Part shown: positions 8,450 through 17,407 of the stretch, piece after piece | How the letters are laid out: each line of letters starts with the position of its first letter | Numbering within the stretch: the first letter of the stretch is position 1 | DNA from: an uncultured Bacilli bacterium | GTDB taxonomy: Bacteria > Bacillota_I > Bacilli_A > RF39 > UBA660 | Length of the DNA: 64,000 nt | Assembly: GCA_934190785.1 (NCBI GenBank) | Contig: CAKPTA010000001.1 | Location: 206,975 to 270,974 of the forward strand | Direction of reading: 5' to 3' | Notes under the pieces: model-generated | Databases searched by the model: none | Seen by the model: only the letters and a program-made list of their open reading frames with translations | Told to the model about the DNA's origin: nothing | Made by a program: the position numbers and the translations under genes

Positions 8450-8944
8450 TTATATATTTGTGAGCCCAATTGTTGCAAATGTATTATCTTTGTATTTTAT
8501 AATCCAGTGATAACCATTATCATTCCATGAAATCTTTTTTGCAAATTGATATAAATCATAATCATTTTGAAAAAGAGAATAATTTGTATTAACTTTTGAT
8601 TTAAAAATACTGTCTTTTACAAATAACACCTTTTCGATGTTTAGGTCGCTTATTAAGTTAGTACAATTGAAACTAGCAGAGGTATTACTACAAATTGTGT
8701 CTATATATCCGCTTGTCCCATTTGCACTACCCTTTAAAGTATTATATAGTGAGTATTTTTTGGCATATTCATCTAATGCTTGAATGCCATAAAGTCCTAC
8801 AACCGTATTATATTTAAATGAATTATCGTAGCTTCTCTTTAGAGCACTAAACTGCATTATAATGTATGTCATTGCCCCAAGAACGAATGTTGATACAAGC
8901 AATGTTTCAATAAGCATAAACCCCTTATTCCTGTTTTTTTTCAT
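8450..8944 (-). CDS. Prepilin-like protein
   Basis: The leader MKKNRNKG is followed by FMLIETLLVSTFVLGAM, a class III prepilin signal in which the +5 glutamate is retained. The 164-residue protein has a short globular domain with a pair of cysteines. It is the first gene of a two-gene unit with the larger prepilin-like protein downstream and is divergent from the PulE-type ATPase gene. That arrangement points to a small type IV pilus-like or competence-type machine. Start and SD (AAGGGGA) are clear. Confidence 0.75.
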   Translation of the reverse strand: MKKNRNKGFMLIETLLVSTFVLGAMTYIIMQFSALKRSYDNSFKYNTVVGLYGIQALDEYAKKYSLYNTLKGSANGTSGYIDTICSNTSASFNCTNLISDLNIEKVLFVKDSIFKSKVNTNYSLFQNDYDLYQFAKKISWNDNGYHWIIKYKDNTFATIGLTNI

Positions 8945-8962
8945 AAACTTATCCCCTTTATG

Positions 8963-8991
8963 TTGTTTTTATTCTTAATATATTATATAAT
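8963..8991 (+). promoter_or_regulatory. Promoter of the PulE-type ATPase gene
   Basis: TTGTTT (8963-8968) is followed after 17 bases by a perfect TATAAT (8986-8991), in the divergent gap facing the prepilin genes. Confidence 0.55.
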
Positions 8992-9042
8992 ACATTTAGG
9001 ATAAATGCTAGTCCTAATTGAATAAAAAGGGTGATGAATAAA

Positions 9043-10584
9043 ATGTTAAAAAAATTTGATTTCGATAAAATGCCAGTTGTAGAAATCGTTAATGAAATAT
9101 TAATTGATTCAAGTAAAAGAGGTGCCAGTGATATTCACTTTGACCCTATGGAAGAATATATGAAGATTAGAATTCGTATTGATGGAGCTTTAGTTGATTA
9201 TGCTGAAGTTCCTAATTCTGTAAAGAAGAATTTAATTACACGTATTAAGATTATTTCTGGTATGAATATTACAGAAAGCAGACTCCCTCAAGATGGTGCA
9301 ATTAAGGCTACCCTTCAAGGAGTTGATTTAGACCTTCGTGTTTCTGTTCTTCCTATTATGCTTTCAACTGAACAGGCAGAAAAAATCGTTATTCGTATTT
9401 TGGATTATAAAATGAGTTCTCAAGGACTTGAGGCTTTAGGATTTAATCAAAGTAATTATGAAAAAGTTATTAAGATGATTAGTTCTCCTAATGGAATTAT
9501 CTTAGTAACTGGAGCTACTGGTAGTGGTAAATCTACAACTGTATACTCTATTTTACAAAGACTAAATAAAGAAGATGTTAATATAATTACAGTAGAAGAT
9601 CCAGTCGAAATGAATATTGAAGGTGTAAACCAAATTCAAACAAATAGTGAAATAGGACTTACATTTGCAACAGCACTTCGTTCTATTTTACGTCAAGACC
9701 CTAATATTATTATGGTTGGAGAAATTCGTGATACTGAAACTGCTAAGATAGCTGTTAGAGCATCTATAACTGGGCACTTGGTTTTATCTACTATCCATAC
9801 AAACAATTCACTAAATACAATTGAACGTTTACTTGATATGGATGTTGAAAGATATTTACTTTCTAGTGCACTTACTGGTATAATTTCACAAAAATTAGCT
9901 CGTAAATTATGTCCACATTGCCGTACAAAAAGAAAAACAAATGATTATGAAAAAGAGTTATTTAAAAAAGTTCTTCATCGTGAAGTAGATGAAATATATA
10001 CAGCTGAGGGGTGTGAAGAATGTTCAAATGGATATAGTGGTCGTATTGCTATACATGAAGTTTTGGTTGTTAATCAAGATATTAAAGATGCGATTAGTAG
10101 TAATGTTCCAAAAGACAAGTTACGTCATTTAGTTTATACTTCTGATGTTATTACTCTACTTGAAGATGGTCTTGAAAAGGTAGCTGAAGGTTATACTACT
10201 TTTGAAGAATTACTTAAAATTATTGAACTTGATGATACTGTTGAAAGTAAAGTTAAAGAAGATAACCGTTATGATTTAAAAGAAGCTTTAAGTTCAACTT
10301 CCCTAGCCCAACAAGCTCCAGATGGTGAAGAAATGATTTCAGAAAGAAAAATTCATGTAATGCCTATTAAAGATAGTGATAGTAATGATTCGAATGATGT
10401 AAAAGATGAAGAAAAAGAAAAAGAAAATAAAAAAGAAATTGAAGAAGAAACAACTGTAAATGTTGAAAAAGAACTTGATGATTTTTTAAATCAACAAAGT
10501 AAGTCTAATTCTTCATTCTTAGAACGTGAACATAATAATAATGACGATGATGATGAAGATGATTTAATGAAAATGGAATTTTAA
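9043..10584 (+). CDS. PulE/GspE/PilB-family secretion ATPase
   Basis: This is the cytoplasmic hexameric ATPase that powers assembly of pilin or pseudopilin filaments. From the ATG at 9043 it has 513 residues: an N2-type domain, Walker A GATGSGKST (about 157-165), the Asp box with VEDPVE, Walker B IIMVGEIRD, a His box (HLVLSTIHTN), and a four-cysteine zinc motif (CPHC at 290-293, CEEC at 324-327). The final 110 or so residues are a charged, acidic low-complexity tail that the family normally lacks. An in-frame GTG at 9031 lies inside the SD (GGGTGA, 9029-9034), so ATG 9043 at 8-base spacing is the better start. Membrane partners (GspF/PilC) are not in this window. Confidence 0.92.
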   Translation: MLKKFDFDKMPVVEIVNEILIDSSKRGASDIHFDPMEEYMKIRIRIDGALVDYAEVPNSVKKNLITRIKIISGMNITESRLPQDGAIKATLQGVDLDLRVSVLPIMLSTEQAEKIVIRILDYKMSSQGLEALGFNQSNYEKVIKMISSPNGIILVTGATGSGKSTTVYSILQRLNKEDVNIITVEDPVEMNIEGVNQIQTNSEIGLTFATALRSILRQDPNIIMVGEIRDTETAKIAVRASITGHLVLSTIHTNNSLNTIERLLDMDVERYLLSSALTGIISQKLARKLCPHCRTKRKTNDYEKELFKKVLHREVDEIYTAEGCEECSNGYSGRIAIHEVLVVNQDIKDAISSNVPKDKLRHLVYTSDVITLLEDGLEKVAEGYTTFEELLKIIELDDTVESKVKEDNRYDLKEALSSTSLAQQAPDGEEMISERKIHVMPIKDSDSNDSNDVKDEEKEKENKKEIEEETTVNVEKELDDFLNQQSKSNSSFLEREHNNNDDDDEDDLMKMEF

Positions 10585-10603
10585 GGCACAAAAAAAGTGT
10601 CTT
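10583..10603. terminator. Terminator
   Basis: The stem AAGGCAC/GTGTCTT (one G-U pair) with an A7 loop is followed by a T run, between the convergent ATPase and holA genes. Confidence 0.6.
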
Positions 10604-10606
10604 TTT

Positions 10607-11548
10607 TTATATCTTTAAGATAAATAATTCTAGACACATTTCTTTTGAAATTTTACCTGTTTTAATATTAATATCTAAATCTGCTAACATTTCTAGATAT
10701 TTAAGAATTACGTCATCACTAAATTTACTACTTTTATTTAGTGCTAGTTTAATTCTATATGGATGAACTTTAAGCAGTGTTGCAATGTCTTTTTCTGAAT
10801 AACCTTTTTTATATAAATTACGTGCTTGATACATGATTCTAAATTGATTGGCAAGCATTATTATAATTTTAATAGGTTCTTCTCCATCTTTTAGCATTTC
10901 ATTGTAACTTTCAAGAGCTAAATCTTTTCTTTTAGATATAATGTTATCAATAAGATTAAATATATCAACATCAACGTTTTTAACAGTAACATTTATAATG
11001 TCATCTTTCGTAATAGTTTTATCAGCATCCTTATATTGCTTTAATTTTTCTATTTCTTGATGTAATTCATAAAGATTATTGCCTACTCTATCTACTAATA
11101 ATTTCTGATTTTCTAAAGACATATTATAATCATTAAGCTCTTCTTTTATAAAACTTGTTATATTTGTTAATTTATTAAATTCTATAATTTGTTTTTTTTC
11201 TTTTAAGAGTTTAACGATTTTTTTTCGTTCATCTAATTTATCTTTATTAATGGTAAAGATAAGAATTGTATTTTCGTTTTCATGTTCAATATATTTTTCT
11301 AGTAATTTAGTATCTTGTTCAGGTAATTTTTTATTTGTAGTACCAGTAAATATATAGGCATTTTCACATATAATCATTTTATTTTCAGCAAATAAAGATA
11401 TGGTACTAGCATCATCAATTATATCGTTAATTTTACTTTCTTCTAGATTATATATGCTTATATTTACATCTTCTATTTTATATTTATTTTGAATTTTATT
11501 GATTTCTTTTTTTATTAAAAATTCTTCTGTACCATATAATAAATACAT
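10607..11548 (-). CDS. holA: DNA polymerase III subunit delta
   Basis: Delta is the wrench of the clamp loader that opens the beta sliding clamp. The 313-residue protein has the expected opening YLLYGTEEFLIKKEI, the pseudo-AAA+ fold region with TISLFAENKMIICENA, and the C-terminal collar domain. The ORF can be extended three codons to a GTG at 11557, but that GTG is part of the SD (AGGTGG). ATG 11548 at 5-base spacing is therefore the likely start. It ends convergently against the ATPase gene. Confidence 0.9.
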   Translation of the reverse strand: MYLLYGTEEFLIKKEINKIQNKYKIEDVNISIYNLEESKINDIIDDASTISLFAENKMIICENAYIFTGTTNKKLPEQDTKLLEKYIEHENENTILIFTINKDKLDERKKIVKLLKEKKQIIEFNKLTNITSFIKEELNDYNMSLENQKLLVDRVGNNLYELHQEIEKLKQYKDADKTITKDDIINVTVKNVDVDIFNLIDNIISKRKDLALESYNEMLKDGEEPIKIIIMLANQFRIMYQARNLYKKGYSEKDIATLLKVHPYRIKLALNKSSKFSDDVILKYLEMLADLDINIKTGKISKEMCLELFILKI

Positions 11549-11592
11549 AAATACCACCTATTTAATTATATCATGTTATTATAAAATAAAAA

Positions 11593-11607
11593 AGGCTTAG
11601 TTAGCCT
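11593..11607 (-). terminator. Probable terminator of the phosphoketolase gene
   Basis: The stem AGGCT/AGCCT with a 5-base loop is followed, on the minus strand, by a T-rich tract. It overlaps the stop codon of the gene. Confidence 0.55.
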
Positions 11608-13981
11608 CATTTATTTTATCCATTGCTTCTTTAAAGTTCCAATTCTCTACTTCATCTAAGTCTTTTCCATATTCATGAATGTATTCTTTATGCTCAACTA
11701 GTTTATCTTTACATTTTTGAATTAATGCTCCACTTTTATTACCAAGTTGTGGTAAATATTTTAAGGCATCTAAAACAAGATGATAACGATCTAATTCATT
11801 TTGAACTCGCATATCAAATGGAGTTGTTATGGTTCCCTCTTCTTTATAACCGTGGACATGCATATTTTGATTTCTACGATTATAAGTTAATTGGTGAATT
11901 AGAGATGGGTATCCATGGAATGCAAATATAATAGGTTTATCTTGCGTAAATATAGCATCGTAATCTTCGTCTGTAAGGCCATGTGGATGAGCTTTATTAG
12001 ATTCAAGACGCATTAAATCAACTACATTTACAACTCTAATTTTTAAGTCGTTAAAATTTTGCCTTAAAATTGTCGTTGCGGCAAGTGTTTCAAGGGTTGG
12101 CGTATCACCACAACAAGCCATGATAATATCTGGTTCACTTCCTTGGTCGTTACTTGCAAAATCCCATATACCTATTCCTTGTGTACAGTGTTTAATTGCT
12201 TGTTCCATTGTTAACCATTGCATTCTAGGGTGTTTACTTGCAACAATTACATTAATATAATTTTTACTTTGAATACAGTGATTGAAGCATGATATTAAAC
12301 AGTTTGCATCTGGTGGCAAGTACATACGGATAATATCGGATTTTTTAGTTACAAGATGATTTAAGAACCCTGGATCTTGATGTGTATATCCATTGTGGTC
12401 TTGTTGCCATATGTGTGATGTTAAAACATAATTAAGTGATGCGATTGGTCTTCGCCATGGTAATTCTTTTGTAACTTTTAACCATTTAGCATGTTGACTA
12501 GCCATTGAATCAACAATTCTTACGAATGCTTCATAACTATGCATAAATCCGTGTCTACCAGTTAATAAGTAACCTTCAAGCCATCCTTCACACAAATGTT
12601 CTGATAGCATTGAATCCATTACACGTCCATCGTGAGATAAAAATTCATCTGAATCTTCTATTTCGGCACAGAACTGTCTGTTTGTTTTTTCAAAAATAGG
12701 GCTTAATCTATTTGAAAGTGCTTCATCAGGCCCAAAAATACGGAAATTACGATTATCTTCATTTTTAACAATAATATCTCTTATGAAAACGCCTAGTTCT
12801 TTCATGTCTTGAGCTATTTGTTCTCCTGGACTAATTACATTTACGCCATAATTTCTAAAGTCTGGAAGACGTAATTCTTCAAGAAGTATTCCTCCATTTG
12901 CATGTGGATTTGCACCCATACGTTTATTCCCTGTAGGGGCTATTTCTTTTAAAGCAGGAATTAAGGCCCCATTTTCGTCAAATAATTCTTCTGGTTTGTA
13001 GCTTTTCATCCAACTTTCTAGTAAAGGAAGATTATGTTCAATATCATCACTTATTACAATAGGAACTTGATGAGCTCTAAATGAACCCTCAATTTTTAGG
13101 GTATTAACTTCCTTAGGACCTGTCCATCCTTTTGGCGTTTTTAAAATAATCATGGGCCAAATTGGTCTATCAGTATTATCAAGTGTTCTAGCTTGATTCC
13201 AGATTGTTTTAATTTTTTCTATAACCTTATCTAATGTACTAGCCATTAGTTCATGCATTTCTAAAGGATTATTGCCTTCAACAACATATGGTTCATAACC
13301 ACATCCTTTGAAGAAATCTATACGTTCTTCATCCGAAATACGTGCAAAAACAGTTGGATTTGATATTTTATAGCCATTTAAATTTAAAATAGGTATAACG
13401 GCTCCATCTGTTTTAGGATTTAAAAATTTATTGGAATGCCATGATGTTGCAAGAGGGCCAGTTTCGGCTTCACCATCACCTACAACACAAGCAGCAATCA
13501 AATTAGGATTATCTAACACAGCTCCATAAGCATGAGATAAACTGTATCCTAACTCTCCTCCTTCATTAATAGAACCTGGTGTTTCAGGAGCAACATGACT
13601 AGATATCCCTCCAGGGAAACTAAATTGCTTAAATAATTTTTTTAATCCTTCCTCATCCTCAGTAATATTAGGGTAAACTTCACTATATGTACCTTCTAGA
13701 TAAGTCTCTGCTACAATTGCGTTTCCACCATGACCTGGTCCTGAAATATAAATCATATCTAAATCATATTTTTTAATAATACGATTTAAATGTGTATATA
13801 CAAATGTTTGTGCAGGAACTGTTCCCCAGTGCCCTACAATTTTATGCTTGATATCACTTGGCTTTAGAGGACGCCTTAATAATGGATTATCAAGTAAGTA
13901 TAATTGCCCTACTGCAAGATAATTAGCAGCTCTAAAATAGGCATCTATTTTGTTTAATTCTTCATCTGTTAGTGTTTTCAC
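11597..13981 (-). CDS. xfp: Xylulose-5-phosphate/fructose-6-phosphate phosphoketolase
   Basis: This thiamine-diphosphate enzyme cleaves xylulose-5-P (and often fructose-6-P) with phosphate to give acetyl-phosphate plus glyceraldehyde-3-P or erythrose-4-P. The 794 residues match the family's length. Visible motifs include HWGTVPAQTFVY, the GPGHGGNA loop, the ThDP/Mg signature VVGDGEAETGPLATSWHSNK, and YVLTSHIWQQDHNGYTHQDP. The start is a GTG behind AGGAGG. An extended -10 (TGGTATACT) lies upstream at 14006-14014. With acetate kinase (ackA, 35165) it forms an ATP-yielding acetate pathway without phosphotransacetylase. Confidence 0.97.
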   Translation of the reverse strand: MKTLTDEELNKIDAYFRAANYLAVGQLYLLDNPLLRRPLKPSDIKHKIVGHWGTVPAQTFVYTHLNRIIKKYDLDMIYISGPGHGGNAIVAETYLEGTYSEVYPNITEDEEGLKKLFKQFSFPGGISSHVAPETPGSINEGGELGYSLSHAYGAVLDNPNLIAACVVGDGEAETGPLATSWHSNKFLNPKTDGAVIPILNLNGYKISNPTVFARISDEERIDFFKGCGYEPYVVEGNNPLEMHELMASTLDKVIEKIKTIWNQARTLDNTDRPIWPMIILKTPKGWTGPKEVNTLKIEGSFRAHQVPIVISDDIEHNLPLLESWMKSYKPEELFDENGALIPALKEIAPTGNKRMGANPHANGGILLEELRLPDFRNYGVNVISPGEQIAQDMKELGVFIRDIIVKNEDNRNFRIFGPDEALSNRLSPIFEKTNRQFCAEIEDSDEFLSHDGRVMDSMLSEHLCEGWLEGYLLTGRHGFMHSYEAFVRIVDSMASQHAKWLKVTKELPWRRPIASLNYVLTSHIWQQDHNGYTHQDPGFLNHLVTKKSDIIRMYLPPDANCLISCFNHCIQSKNYINVIVASKHPRMQWLTMEQAIKHCTQGIGIWDFASNDQGSEPDIIMACCGDTPTLETLAATTILRQNFNDLKIRVVNVVDLMRLESNKAHPHGLTDEDYDAIFTQDKPIIFAFHGYPSLIHQLTYNRRNQNMHVHGYKEEGTITTPFDMRVQNELDRYHLVLDALKYLPQLGNKSGALIQKCKDKLVEHKEYIHEYGKDLDEVENWNFKEAMDKINEAN

Positions 13982-14005
13982 ATTTATCCTCCTACTCTCT
14001 TATAT

Positions 14006-14014
14006 AGTATACCA
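14006..14014 (-). promoter_or_regulatory. Extended -10 promoter of phosphoketolase
   Basis: TGGTATACT on the minus strand fits an extended -10 element. No good -35 is visible. Confidence 0.4.
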
Positions 14015-14110
14015 TATATTAAAATTCTTATCTAGACAAAATCAAAATAAGTTAGATTCATTATTCCTAAATTAGATTATATATATTATTTTAAATAACT
14101 TTGTTAAGTT

Positions 14111-14132
14111 AAAAAGAGCCTAAGCTCTTTTT
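14111..14132. terminator. Terminator of the two-component operon
   Basis: The stem AAAAAGAGC/GCTCTTTTT has a 4-base loop. The histidine kinase stop codon lies within it. Confidence 0.75.
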
Positions 14133-15529
14133 TTAGTATCTAAATATTTTTTTATTTCAAAATAGAAAGTAGATCCACTACTTGATGTTTTAACCCCATA
14201 GTTTAGTCCTTGTTTATCTAGAATGTTTTTAACAATAGAAAGCCCAATTCCCGAACCTATTTGAACACGGGAATAAGTTTTATTGATTTTGTAATATTTA
14301 TCCCATATATGATTTAAATCATCTTTACTGATACCTGTTCCTGTATCCTTTATTTCTATTAAAACAGTTTTTTCTTGTTCTGTTACTATAATTTCAACTA
14401 ATTTATCATCGCCAGTATAATTTAGAGCATTATTAAGTAAATTATACATTACCTGTTCAATTCGAAATTTATCAGCTATAACATTAATTTTCTTTTGATT
14501 TTTATATTTTATATTAAATCCATCTTTTGTAACATATATATCATATTTTTTAATGATATTTTTAATATAACTATTTAGTTCAAATTTTTCTTCTTTTAAA
14601 ATTACTTCTTGATTTTTAAGTTTAGATAATTCTAAAATATCATTTACAAGAATATTTAATCTGTCAGTTTCTTCGATGATTGTATTTAGATTAGCATTTC
14701 TTTTTTTCTCATCTTTATAAGTTAAATCTCGTATCATTTCAGCATACGCTTTTATCATTGTAAGAGGCGTTTTTAAATCATGACTTACATTAGCTAGCAA
14801 TTCTTGCCTTGCTATATCTAATTCTTCTAGCTTTTTTTTAGTATCATTTAGTGTATCTGCTAATTCTTTAATTTCTTCAATAGAACTATCACTATCAAAT
14901 GTTACATTAAAGTTTCCAGTAGCAAGCATATGTGCTTGTGAATTTATTTTCTCAATTGGTTTTGAAATCCTTTTGGAAATAAAGTAAGCAATTATAAGCG
15001 ATAATAATAATACAGCAATTAAAATATATATAAATTGATGTTTAATAATTTGAACGGTTGAATCAATAGGATCAAGTGATGTATTTATAAAAATATAATT
15101 ATTACCTAATTTTAGAGCACTCATTAGTATTTTATTATCATGTCTTGGATTGATAAATTCATAATTTTGAATAGTTAAATTTCTTTTGATAAAATCTTTT
15201 TTATATACATTTAATTCAAAGGGATTCCCATCTGACATACATCCTCTTTTATAATCATTTGAAATGTATGTAGGACTAAAAGTATTATCATATACTTCGA
15301 TGCAAAAATCATTACTATAAGTTAGATTATCTAAAGTATCTTCTAGCGTATCTTCGTCGTATTCTTGGGTGATTTCTTTAACAGCACTAAGAAGTTGTTT
15401 TTTCTTTGAGTTTTCATAAAAACTACCTAAAGAAGAAATGTTTAAAATCCAAATAAGTAGTAAAATTAAAGATGAAAATAAAATTAAATATTTCCATATT
15501 TTAGTTTTTAAATTATTTTGTAGTTTCAA
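14120..15529 (-). CDS. Membrane sensor histidine kinase
   Basis: This is a class I sensor kinase of 469 residues. It has a membrane helix at about 13-33, an extracytoplasmic sensor domain of about 130 residues, a second helix at about 164-184, a HAMP linker, a dimerisation domain with the phosphorylated histidine in NVSHDLKTPL, and an ATPase domain with N box (EQVMYNLLNNALNY), DTGTGIS and GSGIGLSIVKNIL. It overlaps the response-regulator gene by 17 bases, so the two are translationally coupled. The signal sensed is unknown; nothing adjacent identifies the regulon. Confidence 0.92.
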   Translation of the reverse strand: MKLQNNLKTKIWKYLILFSSLILLLIWILNISSLGSFYENSKKKQLLSAVKEITQEYDEDTLEDTLDNLTYSNDFCIEVYDNTFSPTYISNDYKRGCMSDGNPFELNVYKKDFIKRNLTIQNYEFINPRHDNKILMSALKLGNNYIFINTSLDPIDSTVQIIKHQFIYILIAVLLLSLIIAYFISKRISKPIEKINSQAHMLATGNFNVTFDSDSSIEEIKELADTLNDTKKKLEELDIARQELLANVSHDLKTPLTMIKAYAEMIRDLTYKDEKKRNANLNTIIEETDRLNILVNDILELSKLKNQEVILKEEKFELNSYIKNIIKKYDIYVTKDGFNIKYKNQKKINVIADKFRIEQVMYNLLNNALNYTGDDKLVEIIVTEQEKTVLIEIKDTGTGISKDDLNHIWDKYYKINKTYSRVQIGSGIGLSIVKNILDKQGLNYGVKTSSSGSTFYFEIKKYLDTKKRA

Positions 15530-16175
15530 ACTTATAACCTACTGATCTAACTGTTGTAATAAGATTTCTGTATGTTCCTAAATTATTTCTAAGCATTTTT
15601 ATATGAGTATCTACGGTTCTGTCATCACCAAAAAAATCATATCCCCATACTTTCGCTAGTAGTTGTTCTCTTGAAAGAGCGACATGAGGGTTACTTATAA
15701 AATAACATAATAGTTCGTATTCTTTTGGCGTAACTTTAACTTCTTTTTCATCTACTTTAACTGTATGTGCTCTAAAATCAACAGTTAATCCATCATATAC
15801 AAATGCATCTGTTATATTATAGCTTCTTTTTAAAACTGCTTTTACACGAGCTACCATTTCTTTTGGACTAAATGGTTTAGTTATATAATCATCTATTCCA
15901 AGATCAAACCCCAAAAGTTTATCATATTCTTCACTTCGAGCAGAAAGCATTATGACAGGAATTTTCTTATCTTTTAAGATTTCTTTAGCAGCTGAAAACC
16001 CATCAAGAACAGGCATCATAATATCCATAATTATCAAATCAATATTATTATCCAAAGCAATATTAATAGCTTCTTCACCATTAGAGCTCTCTATTACGTC
16101 ATAATTTTCACTTTCTAAATATTCACGTATAACGGAACGAATTCCTGCTTCATCATCAACAACTAATATTTTCAT
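15513..16175 (-). CDS. OmpR/PhoB-family response regulator
   Basis: The receiver domain is complete, with the acidic pocket DDE at 7-9, the phosphorylated aspartate D51 in IIMDIMMPVLDG, the Thr/Ser switch in VIMLSARS and the lysine in ITKPF. The C-terminal winged-helix domain carries the family stretch GDDRTVDTHIKMLRNNLG. The 220-residue length is typical. It is the first gene of the operon with the overlapping histidine kinase and probably controls its own transcription. Its target genes cannot be read from the window. Confidence 0.93.
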   Translation of the reverse strand: MKILVVDDEAGIRSVIREYLESENYDVIESSNGEEAINIALDNNIDLIIMDIMMPVLDGFSAAKEILKDKKIPVIMLSARSEEYDKLLGFDLGIDDYITKPFSPKEMVARVKAVLKRSYNITDAFVYDGLTVDFRAHTVKVDEKEVKVTPKEYELLCYFISNPHVALSREQLLAKVWGYDFFGDDRTVDTHIKMLRNNLGTYRNLITTVRSVGYKFETTK

Positions 16176-16226
16176 AAACTCACTTCCTCTTTTAATTTAT
16201 AAAATAAATGTGAAATATTTGTGATA

Positions 16227-17165
16227 TTAATACTTAATTATTTGAAAATCACTATAATTATTAATATTTGTATCTCCGCTAGCATATATTTTATATGCTA
16301 AAATTTTAGTTTCTATAGCCTCACTTCCAACCAGACTAAAAGAAGAACTTGTATCTAGTGGTTTTATGGCATTACCTGGTATAAACCAATATAGCGATTT
16401 ATCTTGATACTTATTTATTTTACTATTAGAGCCTATACTTACAAGAGATTTATTTTCAAGAGATACAACACTTACAATTTTAGTTTTATCAAGAGGATCT
16501 TCAATCCCAATTTGATATGGATTATCACTGTACTTCTTTCCTACTTTAATAACATCTCCTAGATGAATTGTAAAGGATTCAATCTTATATTTTTTTATTA
16601 AAGCACCTAGTTCTTCTACAATATAAGCATCAGCTATAGAGTCTAGATTTATGTTAGGATGATTGTTTTTAATTTTGTTTGATCCTAATAAAATAATGTC
16701 TGCTTCACTATTTTTAGCTAATTTTAATTCTAGAGTAGATGGTAAAACGGAACTTTGATTTTGATAAGACTTCCATAAATCATATAAATTTCCATTAGAA
16801 GCACTATAAAATCCATCTGATTCTTGCTCTAATTTTTTTGCTTTTTCTAACATTTTATAAAGTAACTCATCTATTTCTAAATAGGATATATTATCTTTAT
16901 TTGTTTTGATAGTATATAAATTAATGATGTTATCATAAGCATTATATCTATCAAGTAATTTTTCATATTTTGTTAATAAATCATTAATTTCATTTTTAAT
17001 TAACTTAATATTAGAACTACTAGTATTATATATGCTGATATAGCCAATATCATTATTAAAGGTAATTTCAAATATTTCATCTTTACTTTTATTTTTTTCA
17101 CTAAAAATAACTGCTATAAGGAATAAAAAGAATAAAGGTATAATTAAGATAATTCTTTTTTTCAT
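16227..17165 (-). CDS. Divergent ApbE-like (FAD:protein FMN transferase) protein
   Basis: ApbE enzymes attach FMN covalently to a Thr/Ser of exported redox proteins, outside the membrane. This 312-residue protein has an N-terminal membrane helix (residues 4-22) with no lipobox cysteine. It follows the family pattern: an early helix pair with LDRYNAYDNIINLY, the SASNGNLYDLWKSY region, the INLDSIADAYIVEEL helix, and a flavin-binding-like LGDVIKVGKK. The C-terminal metal-site region is weak: the usual His-Pro motif is replaced by LYWFIPGNAIKP. It may have altered specificity or activity. It is preceded, three bases upstream, by a 31-codon ORF under a strong promoter. Confidence 0.65.
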   Translation of the reverse strand: MKKRIILIIPLFFLFLIAVIFSEKNKSKDEIFEITFNNDIGYISIYNTSSSNIKLIKNEINDLLTKYEKLLDRYNAYDNIINLYTIKTNKDNISYLEIDELLYKMLEKAKKLEQESDGFYSASNGNLYDLWKSYQNQSSVLPSTLELKLAKNSEADIILLGSNKIKNNHPNINLDSIADAYIVEELGALIKKYKIESFTIHLGDVIKVGKKYSDNPYQIGIEDPLDKTKIVSVVSLENKSLVSIGSNSKINKYQDKSLYWFIPGNAIKPLDTSSSFSLVGSEAIETKILAYKIYASGDTNINNYSDFQIIKY

Positions 17166-17168
17166 AAG

Positions 17169-17264
17169 CTATAAATTTATTAATATTTTCTTGATATAGT
17201 TATTTTTCATTCTTTTTAATATATAGGTTATTTGAAGATTATTTAATTTTATAAAAGTAGTCAT
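17169..17264 (-). CDS. 31-codon leader ORF upstream of the ApbE-like gene
   Basis: ATG at 17264 is preceded by the SD AGGTGA at 5-6 base spacing and by a near-consensus promoter (17280-17308). The 31-residue product is basic and Asn/Ile/Leu-rich (it starts MTTFIKLNNLQ), with no motif. The stop is followed after three bases by the ATG of the ApbE-like gene, whose own SD is not evident. Translation of the larger gene may therefore depend on the small ORF. It could be a real small protein or a coupling leader; the sequence does not decide this. Confidence 0.5.
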   Translation of the reverse strand: MTTFIKLNNLQITYILKRMKNNYIKKILINL

Positions 17265-17279
17265 ATTATCACCTATTTC

Positions 17280-17308
17280 ATTATAACATGCTTATTTTTA
17301 GTTGTAAA
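17280..17308 (-). promoter_or_regulatory. Promoter of the leader ORF and ApbE-like gene
   Basis: On the minus strand, TTTACA (17308-17303) is followed after exactly 17 bases by TATAAT (17285-17280). Confidence 0.65.
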
Positions 17309-17382
17309 TTATCGAATATTTACAAAAGTAATCCGCAAGCATTGATTTCACTAATGTAAATATAATTATTAAAAAATATATA

Positions 17383-17407
17383 AAAAAATACTATCATAGT
17401 ATTTTTT
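17383..17407. terminator. Terminator
   Basis: The stem AAAAAATACT/AGTATTTTTT has a 5-base loop. It follows the short-chain dehydrogenase on the minus strand. Confidence 0.7.
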
